This document shows positions 23,169-31,963 of a stretch of DNA of 33,289 bases, in pieces; position 1 is the stretch's first letter, and each line of letters begins with the position of its first letter. The notes below the pieces were generated by a model. That model worked only from the letters and a program-made list of their open reading frames with translations, was not told where the DNA came from and searched no databases. Origin of the DNA: Spirochaetae bacterium HGW-Spirochaetae-4 (lineage in GTDB: Bacteria; Spirochaetota; Spirochaetia; Sphaerochaetales; Sphaerochaetaceae); contig PGXU01000030.1 of assembly GCA_002839335.1 (NCBI GenBank), forward strand, positions 1 to 33,289, given 5' to 3'. The position numbers and the translations under genes were made by a program.

Positions 23169-24163
23169 AATGCATCTCCCTGTGTTGCACCCAAGCGAAC
23201 CATCTCGTTGCGCAAGGTCGTGATGAAGGTATTCTTGTCGCCGAAATCCCGGGGAGCAGCCAAGCGGTGCGAGGGCGTGTCGCTCAGGAACCGTTGGATC
23301 ACAATATCGGCGGGAATATGCCTGAGCAACAGGATCGTTTGGCGCACATGTTCGGCCATATCCGAAACCGGCAGGTTCCCGGCGATATACCGGTCATAGA
23401 GGCGCGTGCCGGCGACAACATGCAAATTGTGAATCTTTATCGCTTCGGGGTGGCTTTGTGCAATTACCTTGGCGGTATTGAGTATCTCGGCATCCCCTTC
23501 CTGCGGAAAGCCCAGGATCACGTGCGTACTTATCTCGATCCCGGCGGCGTGCAATCGTACACAGGCGTCCAGGTAATCGGAAACCGTGTGTCCCCGCCCT
23601 ATCCAGCGCAAGGTCGCATCGTTTCCGCTTTGGAGGCCAAGTTCCACCCATACCGCATCCACCCGATCCCTATACGAGGCCAACAACCCGACTATCGGGT
23701 CTTCCAGGCAATCGGGGCGGGTACTGACTATCAATTCCCGGTATTCCCCGGTCTGCAAGGCATGGTCGTACAATTGCTTCAACACCTCGGGATCATCGTA
23801 CGTACTGGTAAAAGCCTGAAAGTAGATGCTTTTCGCCGAATCGGGATACCGCGTGTCGAGAAAATGGGAACCATGCCTGATCTGGTCGGTCAACGAATGT
23901 TTGCGGTCCTCAAGGGACAGTGGCGGTTCCGGCTTGCCAAGCTGGTCGATATTCTCCACAAAGACACTGCTACGGTTGTATCGGCTTTCATCCCTGCGCT
24001 GGTAGACAGCCGAAGAACCCTTGGCGTCACAATAGATGCAACCTCCTCCACGATTGGCCGACCGGTTGGGACACGAGAAACCACCATCCAGTCCAATCCG
24101 GTATACCCGTTGCCCGTACCGTTGGTGAAGGTAGGTCTTGTAGTCACGCCACAGTTCTACCAT
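23165..24163 (-). CDS. Radical SAM protein, TIGR01212 (YhcC-like)
   Basis: 332 residues. The cluster-binding cysteines are Cys31, Cys42 and Cys45 in FSCPNRSANRGGGCIYC, the long-spaced C-x10-C-x2-C pattern of TIGR01212 and Elp3-like proteins rather than CxxxCxxC. An oxygen-independent SAM fold follows (YFQAFTSTYDDPEVLKQLYD, STRPDCL, WVELGLQSGNDATLRWIGRGH, HVILGFPQEG). YhcC function is not established; a role in tRNA or redox-linked chemistry has been suggested for relatives. ATG 24163 shares its A with the patatin stop and has GAGGTG upstream. MVELWRDYKTYLHQRYG is the usual N-terminus. Confidence 0.9.
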   Translation of the reverse strand: MVELWRDYKTYLHQRYGQRVYRIGLDGGFSCPNRSANRGGGCIYCDAKGSSAVYQRRDESRYNRSSVFVENIDQLGKPEPPLSLEDRKHSLTDQIRHGSHFLDTRYPDSAKSIYFQAFTSTYDDPEVLKQLYDHALQTGEYRELIVSTRPDCLEDPIVGLLASYRDRVDAVWVELGLQSGNDATLRWIGRGHTVSDYLDACVRLHAAGIEISTHVILGFPQEGDAEILNTAKVIAQSHPEAIKIHNLHVVAGTRLYDRYIAGNLPVSDMAEHVRQTILLLRHIPADIVIQRFLSDTPSHRLAAPRDFGDKNTFITTLRNEMVRLGATQGDAL

Positions 24164-26514
24164 CAGAGCACCTCGAGGAACACAGACACCTTGAGATCGG
24201 CATCGATCGCACATCCGAACAACAGGTCCAGCGTTTCGAATGAGAACCCGAGTGCGAAGGAAGCACTCGCCTCGAGCGGTCCAAGGGTGGAAAAGGGGGC
24301 CGCAAGGTTTGTCAACGTGGGATTATCGGTAAGCAGATCGGTGACTGTTTCCCCATACGTACCGACAGTGAGCATGGATTGGAGGACGAGACCGACGGGC
24401 TTGTCAAAGAACCAATGCAGGTGCTTCACCCGAACCATGAGCATGTCGTCGACCAAAGTGGTCGAAGGATAGGTCGGCATGCCGCGTGAACCACCAAAAT
24501 CGAAATAGGACTCTTTCCGGGGCACATGGATATGGGAAACGCCACCGTGCACATCGATCCAAAGAGCATTCCTTTCGCCCATCGGAAATACCTTCTGGAG
24601 TCGGCTTTCCACCTTGTATCCCAATTCCCCTTTGTATTCCGCATCCAGGGAAAGATCCGCACGCGTGCCACGGTGGGGAAAGAATCCGAACGGCATGGTG
24701 GTGTATACGGTCTCCAAGTGGACCGAAGGAAGGAACCCGTCATGATCCACCGAGGGATCACCGAACCACAAGTAGTCGAAGAGAGCCACAGTCTGGACAA
24801 GGAATCTGGGAGACGGTTGATGCCGCAATATGATTTCGGTGGAGAGCATCCTGTCCTGCACCTGTTCGTCCATGAAGGTGGAGCGAAGGTTCAACGGATG
24901 GATACCGCCGCTGTGGTAGCTGATTTCATTGCCAATCTTCCAATTGTCGGAAAACCCATACATGAACAGGTTCGAGACATGCAAGGCATCGTCGTTCGAC
25001 ACCCGGACCGACCACGTGGTTGGAGAGGCGAAAACCTTGTACAACGAATAACTGAGCGAGAAGTCGGGTTTGAACTCGAAGGACGGTGTCGTCTCTGGTA
25101 CAAAAACCAAGGAAAGTGTACCGAACACTCCGGCGGAAACAGAGGATCTCCTCGGTGCGAACTGGCGTGTCTGTATCTCCAGATTCCCCCAGACCGAGCC
25201 AGACCTTCCCAGACTCGCATCGGTATAGTCGTATGAGACCGTCGCATAGTTTCCCGACAAGCGCAGTTCGTCGAACTGTGCGTTGAGTTGGGATTTGCGC
25301 ATGGAATCCAAGGGGAAGCCCGCAAACCGATTGAACGATGACAGATCGAAGCCGGCTTTGGACTCAAACTCCGCGCCTTGCAACGAACGGTGCGATACCG
25401 TTCGGACAAACACGTCCGGCAAGCTGAAATAAGGTCCGTACCGGTTGGGATCCAGGACATTCAGGGGCCGGGCGGTTCCGATTGTTCGGGCAATACTGGA
25501 GAAATCCTCCAGGTGCAACGCCGCTTCGGTTTCCCCAACCACGAGAATCTCGTCGACCTCGGCGAAATCGAGGAGTCCATGGTCCAACAACGATGGGGTC
25601 AACAACAGGTCTGCGCCGGCCACCTGGTCTACGACCGTATTTTTGGTGAGGATCACGACCAACTGGGCAAGGATCGATGTAAGCGATTCAAGCTCTTTTG
25701 CGGTAACGTCGTAATCGACGGCATTCACATCGACTGCGATTACGATATCGGCACCCATCTCCTTGGCAAGGTCGATCGGCATGTTGTCCACCAGTCCACC
25801 ATCGATCACCATGCGCCCGTCGACAGGATACGGGGTAAACACCAATGGTATCGAAATGCTGGCTCGGATCGCGGTCACCAACGACCCGGAAGAGAAGATT
25901 ATCTTTTCTCCCGTGACCAGGTCGGTACCGATACAGCGGAAAGGAATTGCCAAATCGTCGAAGTCCACGATTCCAGCGACTCGTGACAGGGAATCGTTGA
26001 GCATTTGCAGGATCCGCTGGTCGCCCAATATCCCGGAAGCGGTTCCGAGTCCACCACGATCGAACCCGATGATAAAGAGATTGTCACGATCGCGTCGCAG
26101 CGGTGTCGGGTCAAGCGGAATAGGTGGTAAGGCCGAAAGTGCGAACAGCTCGACCATGTCGTATGCAGCGATGAGCCTTCTCATGTCTCCCGGTGAATAC
26201 CCGGCGGCGTAGAGGCCTCCCACGAGGCTACCCATGCTGGTCCCCAGGACCATGTCGATGGGAATACCCGCGCGCTCCACCGCTTCGATGATCGGAATAT
26301 GGGCGAATCCCCTCGCCCCTCCCCCCGAGAGCACGAGCGCGACTTTCGGACGGAGATTCCGTTGCGCCGGGCTCAAGCCGTAGGTGGTGATCGCGATCTG
26401 GCGGTCGCCGAGGGTAAGGCTACGATATTCGTAGGCCGAAAGTGGAGACACGAGGGCGGTGAGCAACACCAACGACAACAGAATGGCTTTCACATACCCT
26501 CGTCTTCTTGTCAT
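24163..26514 (-). CDS. Patatin-like phospholipase fused to an outer-membrane beta-barrel (type Vd autotransporter-like)
   Basis: 783 residues. A Sec signal (AILLSLVLLTALVSPLSA, cleavage near 27) precedes a patatin domain (about 57-300). It has the oxyanion GGGARG (64-69), nucleophile Ser93 in GTSMG and Asp238 in IDGGLVDNMP, the full catalytic dyad. About residues 370-440 could be a POTRA-like linker. The remainder (about 440-783) is rich in alternating polar/hydrophobic strands with aromatic girdles, as expected for a 16-strand Omp85-type barrel. This is the layout of PlpD from Pseudomonas, whose lipase is delivered by its own barrel. It starts 2 nt after the fmt stop. The frame extends upstream to 26811 but only inside fmt. 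Confidence 0.87.
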   Translation of the reverse strand: MTRRRGYVKAILLSLVLLTALVSPLSAYEYRSLTLGDRQIAITTYGLSPAQRNLRPKVALVLSGGGARGFAHIPIIEAVERAGIPIDMVLGTSMGSLVGGLYAAGYSPGDMRRLIAAYDMVELFALSALPPIPLDPTPLRRDRDNLFIIGFDRGGLGTASGILGDQRILQMLNDSLSRVAGIVDFDDLAIPFRCIGTDLVTGEKIIFSSGSLVTAIRASISIPLVFTPYPVDGRMVIDGGLVDNMPIDLAKEMGADIVIAVDVNAVDYDVTAKELESLTSILAQLVVILTKNTVVDQVAGADLLLTPSLLDHGLLDFAEVDEILVVGETEAALHLEDFSSIARTIGTARPLNVLDPNRYGPYFSLPDVFVRTVSHRSLQGAEFESKAGFDLSSFNRFAGFPLDSMRKSQLNAQFDELRLSGNYATVSYDYTDASLGRSGSVWGNLEIQTRQFAPRRSSVSAGVFGTLSLVFVPETTPSFEFKPDFSLSYSLYKVFASPTTWSVRVSNDDALHVSNLFMYGFSDNWKIGNEISYHSGGIHPLNLRSTFMDEQVQDRMLSTEIILRHQPSPRFLVQTVALFDYLWFGDPSVDHDGFLPSVHLETVYTTMPFGFFPHRGTRADLSLDAEYKGELGYKVESRLQKVFPMGERNALWIDVHGGVSHIHVPRKESYFDFGGSRGMPTYPSTTLVDDMLMVRVKHLHWFFDKPVGLVLQSMLTVGTYGETVTDLLTDNPTLTNLAAPFSTLGPLEASASFALGFSFETLDLLFGCAIDADLKVSVFLEVL

Positions 26515-26516
26515 AT

Positions 26517-27482
26517 TCACGTTCCCAACACGGATCCGATGATCCGGGGATTTCCGTTTATGAAAGAGGTGCTGTCCATTTCCTTCTTCTGGGCCAATTG
26601 GAGCCGATCCACATAGAGCAGGCCATCTTTGCAGGCTATCGCCAAGCCCTTTCCCTTCACATGCTTGACGACGGTACCGCACACCGTACCGGGCGGAAGC
26701 GGTTCTTCTCCCGCCGTATCCACAGGTCCGTGCACCGAAGCAAGCATCAGTTGTATTCCCTGATACGTCGTGTAGGCTTTCGGCCAGGGAGCATAGGCCC
26801 GTACCTTGCAATGGAGGGATCGTGCGCTATCGGTCCAATCGACGAGGCCATCCGACTTGTTCAGCAAAGATGAGAACGTGGCGTCCTCTTCCCGTTGTAC
26901 GGTCTCAACCAATCGGCCCGCGCACAACCGCTCCAACGTATCGGTTATGAGGGAGGCCGCACGCACCGCCACGATGTCACCAAGGCTCTGTGTGGTTTCG
27001 GTACCATCCAAAGACAGGGTCTCCTGCGCGAGGATATTGCCGCTGTCTATTTTCGCGACGATCCGTTGGATGCTGATTCCCGTGTGCGATTCTCCGTTGA
27101 GTAGGGCGAATTGCAGCGGGGCGCTTCCACGATATTTCGGTAGGAGCGATGGGTGGATGTTCGCCGTCCCCTGGGAAAACAGTGCGAGGAACTTCGGACC
27201 GAAATAGTGGCCGCAAGCGAACGAGACCAGGAAATTCGGCTGCAGGGCGGCGACCTGCGTCCGGGCATCACCCAAGAGCCGTTCATACTGGAGTACTGGA
27301 ATGCCGAGTCGGATTGCCGTATCCTTGACCGGAGGTGCTTCCATATGGCGGCCCCGTCCAACAGGTCTGTCTGGATTTGTAAGGACCCCAACCACAGTGA
27401 AAGCCTCTGAAAGGGCTTCAAGGGCAGGCACGGCTATCGACGGATTACCTGCGAACAGAATCCGCAAATCGGAACACTCCAT
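26517..27482 (-). CDS. fmt: Methionyl-tRNA formyltransferase
   Basis: 321 residues; formylates Met-tRNA(fMet) with 10-formyl-THF. The N-terminal formyltransferase domain has RILFAGNPSIAVPALEAL, TNPDRPVGRGR, the catalytic ANIHPSLLPKYRGSAPLQFA (Asn-His region) and GISIQRIVAKIDSGNIL, followed by a C-terminal OB-like domain binding tRNA. GGAGA precedes the ATG. It follows def by 12 nt, the usual def-fmt pairing, and is joined to the patatin gene downstream. Confidence 0.95.
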   Translation of the reverse strand: MECSDLRILFAGNPSIAVPALEALSEAFTVVGVLTNPDRPVGRGRHMEAPPVKDTAIRLGIPVLQYERLLGDARTQVAALQPNFLVSFACGHYFGPKFLALFSQGTANIHPSLLPKYRGSAPLQFALLNGESHTGISIQRIVAKIDSGNILAQETLSLDGTETTQSLGDIVAVRAASLITDTLERLCAGRLVETVQREEDATFSSLLNKSDGLVDWTDSARSLHCKVRAYAPWPKAYTTYQGIQLMLASVHGPVDTAGEEPLPPGTVCGTVVKHVKGKGLAIACKDGLLYVDRLQLAQKKEMDSTSFINGNPRIIGSVLGT

Positions 27483-27494
27483 GCAGTATCTCCA

Positions 27495-27995
27495 CTATTT
27501 TTTTCGTTTCTTGTTTCGCCTGTTGTACGATGCCACCAGTTTTTCCCGGGCCTCTTCGTCCATCCTGTCTATGAACAGGATTCCGTTGAGGTGGTCGTTC
27601 TCATGCTGGACGACCCGAGCCAACGTCCCTCCGATATGTTTGACGAACGCCTTGCCCGAGAGATCTTGTGCCTGAATTGTTATTTCCAATGGCCTGACGA
27701 TATCGTAGTACATGCCGGGAATGCTCAAACACCCCTCTTCATACAACCCCTGTTCCTGGCTGGTCTCGATAATCTCGGGGTTGATGAACACCATCCGCTC
27801 GCCGGGGCGATGGGTGTCGACCACGAACAATCGCTTGAGCACACCTACTTGCGGAGCTGCCAATCCAATGCCATCGGCTTCAGCCATGGTCTCGAACATG
27901 GCATCCACGAATATTGCCAACGCGTTGTCGAAAACGGTAATTTTTTCCGTCTTCTCACGCAATACTTCTTCACCTAGTGTATAGATATCCAACAT
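27495..27995 (-). CDS. def: Peptide deformylase
   Basis: 166 residues, removing the formyl group from new proteins. Motif 1 GIGLAAPQVG (42-51), motif 2 EGCLSIPG with metal ligand Cys89, and motif 3 QHENDHLNG with His131, Glu132 and His135 are all present. The C-terminal tail is very basic (RRNKKRKK). No Shine-Dalgarno is seen before the ATG; a promoter lies directly upstream with its -10 ending 6 nt before the start codon, so the mRNA is probably leaderless when made from it. Confidence 0.95.
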   Translation of the reverse strand: MLDIYTLGEEVLREKTEKITVFDNALAIFVDAMFETMAEADGIGLAAPQVGVLKRLFVVDTHRPGERMVFINPEIIETSQEQGLYEEGCLSIPGMYYDIVRPLEITIQAQDLSGKAFVKHIGGTLARVVQHENDHLNGILFIDRMDEEAREKLVASYNRRNKKRKK

Positions 27996-28001
27996 GGTTC
28001 A

Positions 28002-28031
28002 ATAATAGCCGCAAAACGGTACAATCGTCAA
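28002..28031 (-). promoter_or_regulatory. Promoter in front of def
   Basis: TTGACG (28031 down to 28026) and TATTAT (28007 down to 28002) are separated by 18 nt, both 5 of 6 to consensus. The expected start is at the A of the def ATG (27995). It lies in the 39-nt gap between priA and def and could uncouple def-fmt and downstream genes from the cdaA-priA block. Confidence 0.65.
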
Positions 28032-28034
28032 TGT

Positions 28035-30014
28035 TCAGAGCATCTGCAATGGATCCAAGTCAATTTCCAGATACATGCCGGAAGGAGCCTTGTACTGCTC
28101 GTATACGCCGGTGGCGATCTGGAGGACACGGGAGGGTTCGGAACCCCTCAGGACCAGGTGATGCCTCCAATTGCCGGCTATCTTCTCCAACGGGCAGGGG
28201 GCGCTGCCGAGTATGTCGGGAATCTGCTTCAGCGGTACGTTTGATTCGGCGAGACTGTGGAGAAAGGATTCGACCATCTGTCGCAACCGGTCGATTTCCA
28301 CTTCGGTCTTCTCCTTGCTTCGTCCCCGTATGGTGAAGTTCACCAAACGGGTGTAGGGGGGGAAGGCGGTTTCCTTTCTCGCTGCCAATTCCTGGCGATA
28401 GAATTCCTCGATATTGCCGTTGGTCGCCAACCGTATCGCCGTATTGTCGGGATGGAAGGTCTGCACCACGACCTTTCCCGCATCGTTGTAGCGTCCGGCC
28501 CTGCCGCTGACTTGCACGATAAGGGAAAAGGTCCGTTCCTGGGACCTGAAGTCGGGAAGATTCAGGGCGCTGTCCGCCAAGACGATCCCCACCAGGTCCA
28601 CCAGGGGGAAGTTCAACCCTTTGGCAACCATCTGGGTTCCCAGCAGGATATCGATTTTGCCCTCGCGAAACTCGTGGAGCACTGTGGCGACCATCGGCTT
28701 GTCCTTGGCCGAATCGGTATCCAATCGTGCGATACGGGCCTGGGGGAAAAACCGACCGACTTCCATTTCCACCATCTCCGTGCCGAAACCACCATAACCG
28801 ACATCCACGGAGGAACATTCGGGACAAACCGATATGGGGTTGCGTGAGAATCCACAGTAGTGGCAGACCATCCTGTGCTTGTCCTTATGGTAGGTGAGCG
28901 CGACAGAACAGTGTGGACACACCATGTCATACCCGCAACTGCGGCAGTGGAAGTAGTGGGAGAATCCCCTGCGGTTGAGGAACAGGATCACCTGGCGACC
29001 CTTGGCAAGTGTCGCTTTCATTTCTCCCATCAGCTTCTTGGAGAGCATACGTTGCTCGGCCAACATGTTCACCACCGTCACTTGGGGCGGAACACCCCCG
29101 GCGACCCGGCGGGAGAGGACATGGCGGACAACCTTCTTCTCCTCCATCATCAGATGCGCTTCCAAAGATGGAGTTGCGCTCCCCATGATCATGACCGCCC
29201 CGGCTTCCAACGCCTTCTTCTGGGCAATTTGCCGGGCATGGTATCGTGGATTGTTTCCCGATTTGTAGGAATTCTCATGTTCCTCATCGATGATTATCAA
29301 CCCCAATTGTTCGAAAGGCGCGAATACGGCACTCCGGGCTCCGATAGCCAGCTGTACTTCCCCGCGCTTGATCTTTCGCCATGCGGACAACCGTTGCGAA
29401 GGTGTCATGCCGGAATGGAGAATGGCGACCCGACCCGCGAAGCGCTTGGATACCTGCCGGGCCAACTGGTGGGTCAACGTGATCTCAGGTACCAGGTAGA
29501 TCACTTGCCTACCCTGTGCAATCACGTTCTCGGCGATGCGAAGGAATACCTCGCTCTTGCCACTGCCGGTCACCCCATAGAGATAGTGCATCGGTTGGGA
29601 ACTGGCGAGGATAGCGTCAAGGGTGGACTGTTGCTCGTCCGAGAGCATATGGTCCCCGATAGCCACGCTATCCTCATCCATGGGAAGCAAGGCGGGTTCG
29701 ACATCGCGTCTCCCGCTTGGGATCATGCTGCCGAGCGCTTCACCCTCGCTGCAGAGATAGAACCGGGCCATCCATTTGGCCAGTTCTATTTCACGCTCAC
29801 CATACAACGGTTCCTTATCGATCACCCGCTTGATGGGTTTGATGGCGTAGGCGGTAGCTTCGATCGTCTCCAATACCTCGACAATGTATGCAGTTACCTC
29901 ACGGTTGCCGAACGGCACGACAGCACGCATACCCACCTGGGCGTTGCAGTCCGGGGGGACCAGGTAGGTGAAGCGTTGCCCGAGTGGATTGTTCAGGAGT
30001 ACCGAGACAAACAT
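28035..30014 (-). CDS. priA: Primosomal helicase PriA
   Basis: 659 residues; restarts collapsed replication forks. An N-terminal 3'-end-binding domain (VLLNNPLGQRFTYLVP) precedes the helicase core with Walker A GVTGSGKS (147-154), Walker B IIIDEEHENSYKSG (DEEH 243-246) and GSATPSLEAHL. The cysteine-rich insertion binding two zincs is CRSCGYDMVCPHCS plus CHYCGFSRNPISVCPECS. GTQMVAKGLNFP and QVSGRAGRYND are motifs V and VI. GGGGAGG precedes the ATG. It is shorter than the 730 of E. coli, as often seen outside proteobacteria. The start follows the glycosylase stop by 3 nt. Confidence 0.96.
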   Translation of the reverse strand: MFVSVLLNNPLGQRFTYLVPPDCNAQVGMRAVVPFGNREVTAYIVEVLETIEATAYAIKPIKRVIDKEPLYGEREIELAKWMARFYLCSEGEALGSMIPSGRRDVEPALLPMDEDSVAIGDHMLSDEQQSTLDAILASSQPMHYLYGVTGSGKSEVFLRIAENVIAQGRQVIYLVPEITLTHQLARQVSKRFAGRVAILHSGMTPSQRLSAWRKIKRGEVQLAIGARSAVFAPFEQLGLIIIDEEHENSYKSGNNPRYHARQIAQKKALEAGAVMIMGSATPSLEAHLMMEEKKVVRHVLSRRVAGGVPPQVTVVNMLAEQRMLSKKLMGEMKATLAKGRQVILFLNRRGFSHYFHCRSCGYDMVCPHCSVALTYHKDKHRMVCHYCGFSRNPISVCPECSSVDVGYGGFGTEMVEMEVGRFFPQARIARLDTDSAKDKPMVATVLHEFREGKIDILLGTQMVAKGLNFPLVDLVGIVLADSALNLPDFRSQERTFSLIVQVSGRAGRYNDAGKVVVQTFHPDNTAIRLATNGNIEEFYRQELAARKETAFPPYTRLVNFTIRGRSKEKTEVEIDRLRQMVESFLHSLAESNVPLKQIPDILGSAPCPLEKIAGNWRHHLVLRGSEPSRVLQIATGVYEQYKAPSGMYLEIDLDPLQML

Positions 30015-30017
30015 CGC

Positions 30018-30782
30018 CTACCTCCCCGAGTTGGGCACAGGCAGATTGAGGACGTTCGCGGTTCGCTTGAGGTCCTCCCACACAGGCCCGCGGAGTTGAA
30101 GGTTCCTCAGTACGGCCGCAGGATGATAGGTCACCACGACAGGTAGCCCCTCGAACCGATGGATGGTTCCCCGCAATGCATGCAATGCGTCTTCACGTCC
30201 CAACAGGAAGTGGGCCGCAACTTTTCCGACACACAATATGCCGTCCGGCTTGACCAACGCGATCTGTCGTTTCAGGTATGGAATGCAGGCTTGCGCCTCT
30301 TGTGGGAGCGGATCCCGATTCTCCGGCGGTCTGCATTTCACGATGTTGGCGATAAAGACATTCGTCGAGCGATCCAACCCGATTGCCGTCAACCATGAGT
30401 CGAGATACTTCCCGGCTTTGCCGACAAAGGGACGACCAGTGCGGTCCTCCTCGGCTCCGGGACCTTCTCCAATCACCATGAGACGGGCATTTGCCACACC
30501 TTCCCCGGGAACAGCATGTGTACGTGTACTCCCTAGGGCGCACAGCGAGCAGTTCGTAACCATGTGCGCGATTTGTGACAAGGAGACTCGATGCAAGGCG
30601 TCGGCAGCCTGTTGTTGCGGATCGGGAACAATCTCGAGAGCACGCTGGTGGAAATCGGGCACTTCGGTGGCCATGGTCCGGGTTTCGCCGATATAGTCCT
30701 GCACCTCCTGGAACAGAGACCATGCTTGTTCCAAGCTGGTTTCAACCGATTGTAGTACGTCTTCCCGATTATCTTGGGTCAT
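30018..30782 (-). CDS. Uracil-DNA glycosylase, family 4 (Fe-S type)
   Basis: 254 residues. The family 4 core begins near residue 75. Four cysteines (Cys78, Cys81, Cys150, Cys166) match the [4Fe-4S] ligands, motif GEGPGAEEDRTG (105-116) is the active-site water/uracil loop, and VVVTYHPAAVLRN carries the late His motif. It excises uracil from DNA. The N-terminal 70 residues are an extra acidic, helical segment of unknown role, which also occurs in phage- and spirochaete-type homologues that resemble DNA polymerase-linked proteins. ATG 30782 overlaps the end of truA by 14 nt, with AGGA upstream; the long extension to 31100 is truA antiframe. Confidence 0.9.
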   Translation of the reverse strand: MTQDNREDVLQSVETSLEQAWSLFQEVQDYIGETRTMATEVPDFHQRALEIVPDPQQQAADALHRVSLSQIAHMVTNCSLCALGSTRTHAVPGEGVANARLMVIGEGPGAEEDRTGRPFVGKAGKYLDSWLTAIGLDRSTNVFIANIVKCRPPENRDPLPQEAQACIPYLKRQIALVKPDGILCVGKVAAHFLLGREDALHALRGTIHRFEGLPVVVTYHPAAVLRNLQLRGPVWEDLKRTANVLNLPVPNSGR

Positions 30783-31581
30783 ATTCAATCCTATGGAGGT
30801 ACAGTCCCCCCGGTGGAGCCGTCTTGCCGGCTTCCTTCCTGTTCCTGGACAGCATCCGCCGTTCGAACTCCTCGACAGGCGCGAGCGCTTCCCCCAATTG
30901 CAACATGGTTCCGACCATGGAACGGACCTGGTGCATGAGGAACGCATTCCCCCGTACGGTGTAGACCAATATCTGCCCTCCCCACTGCGAGCTTTCGAAG
31001 CCGAAGGAGCTGCTATACATATCCCTGACCCTTGAATGGCTCTGGTCGGCGGCGGCACTGAAGGTGGAAAAATCGTGGGTACCGACAATGCAGGCCGCAT
31101 ATCCGTTCAACAGCTCCAACGGAGGGAATTTGCGGATGCGGCACACCCTGTTCCGATCGAACGGGGTATAATCGTCCAACACTTTCGTATAATACCGGTA
31201 TTCCCGACACACCGAAGTGAAACGGGAATGAAAATATTCGTCTTCCTGGGCACTGCCGGTAATCCTGATATCAAGCGGCAACAAATGGTTGAGCGCGACA
31301 GGAAATACTTCGACGGGAACACTCTGGTTCTCGATATCGAAGTGTGCAACCTGTCCGATCGCATGCACCCCGGCGTCGGTCCGTCCCGATCCATGGATAC
31401 AGACCGGCACCTTCAGCATCTTGCCCAAAGCTTTCTCAATTTCCTGTTGTACACTCCGTACACCCCGTTGCCGTTGCCATCCGGAGAATCCCGACCCGTC
31501 GTAACTGACGGTAATCTTGATTCTTCGATGTCCTGCGGCCAAGGAGAATTCGGAAGGTCTCCTCCAGTCAGAACGCGCCAT
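30769..31581 (-). CDS. truA: tRNA pseudouridine(38-40) synthase
   Basis: 270 residues. The catalytic Asp69 lies in HGSGRTDAGVHAIGQV. KITVSYDGSGFSGWQRQ near the N-terminus, FTSVCREYRYYT and FLMHQVRSMVGTMLQLGEA toward the C-terminus are the other TruA hallmarks. It modifies uridines 38-40 of the anticodon arm. ATG 31581 is supported by GGAGG upstream and overlaps acpS by 14 nt; the first ~18 residues are an extension. Confidence 0.95.
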   Translation of the reverse strand: MARSDWRRPSEFSLAAGHRRIKITVSYDGSGFSGWQRQRGVRSVQQEIEKALGKMLKVPVCIHGSGRTDAGVHAIGQVAHFDIENQSVPVEVFPVALNHLLPLDIRITGSAQEDEYFHSRFTSVCREYRYYTKVLDDYTPFDRNRVCRIRKFPPLELLNGYAACIVGTHDFSTFSAAADQSHSRVRDMYSSSFGFESSQWGGQILVYTVRGNAFLMHQVRSMVGTMLQLGEALAPVEEFERRMLSRNRKEAGKTAPPGGLYLHRIEYDPR

Positions 31582-31963
31582 CGATTTCCTCCACCACGAC
31601 AAAAGCTATAGCCAATGGTCCTTCGTGTGTCAAGGAGAGATGGATCACAATAGAATCGAATCCGAGACGCTCCAGTATCCCCGCCTCCAAACCGATCTCG
31701 GGTTTGCCGATCGCATTTACCTTGACCGCGATCTCGGAGGGAGAAATTCCCCTGAATCCTGTCCCCAAAGCTTTGACCAACGCCTCTTTCGCGGCAAACC
31801 GGGAAGCCAGGAATTGGGACCGTCCCTGCTCCAGGGCCATTGCCTGGGCTACTTCTGTCGGGTGGAACATCCTGTTGAGCACATGGGTACCCATACGGTC
31901 CGAATCCATCCGTTCGATAGAAACCGCATCGATACCGACACCATGAATTTTTGCCGTGGTCAC
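31568..31963 (-). CDS. acpS: Holo-[acyl-carrier-protein] synthase
   Basis: 131 residues; transfers phosphopantetheine from CoA to acyl carrier protein. HGVGIDAVSIERM supplies the magnesium-binding Asp and FLASRFAAKEALVKALGTGF the conserved Glu/Lys helix; LSLTHEGPLAIAFVVVE is the C-terminal strand pattern. The GTG start overlaps the cdaR stop as GTGA. Confidence 0.95.
   Translation of the reverse strand: MTTAKIHGVGIDAVSIERMDSDRMGTHVLNRMFHPTEVAQAMALEQGRSQFLASRFAAKEALVKALGTGFRGISPSEIAVKVNAIGKPEIGLEAGILERLGFDSIVIHLSLTHEGPLAIAFVVVEEIDGAF

Noticed and set aside
22735-23190. N-terminal extension of fumarase alpha by 152 codons
   Set aside because: The extension is vanZ read in another frame. The real start is the ATG at 22734, with AAGGAGAGG before it.
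23159-24472. Long plus-strand frames of 437 codons here and 428 codons at 28860-30146
   Set aside because: Antisense to the radical-SAM/patatin and priA genes, which carry all expected motifs; no ribosome site or recognisable domain.
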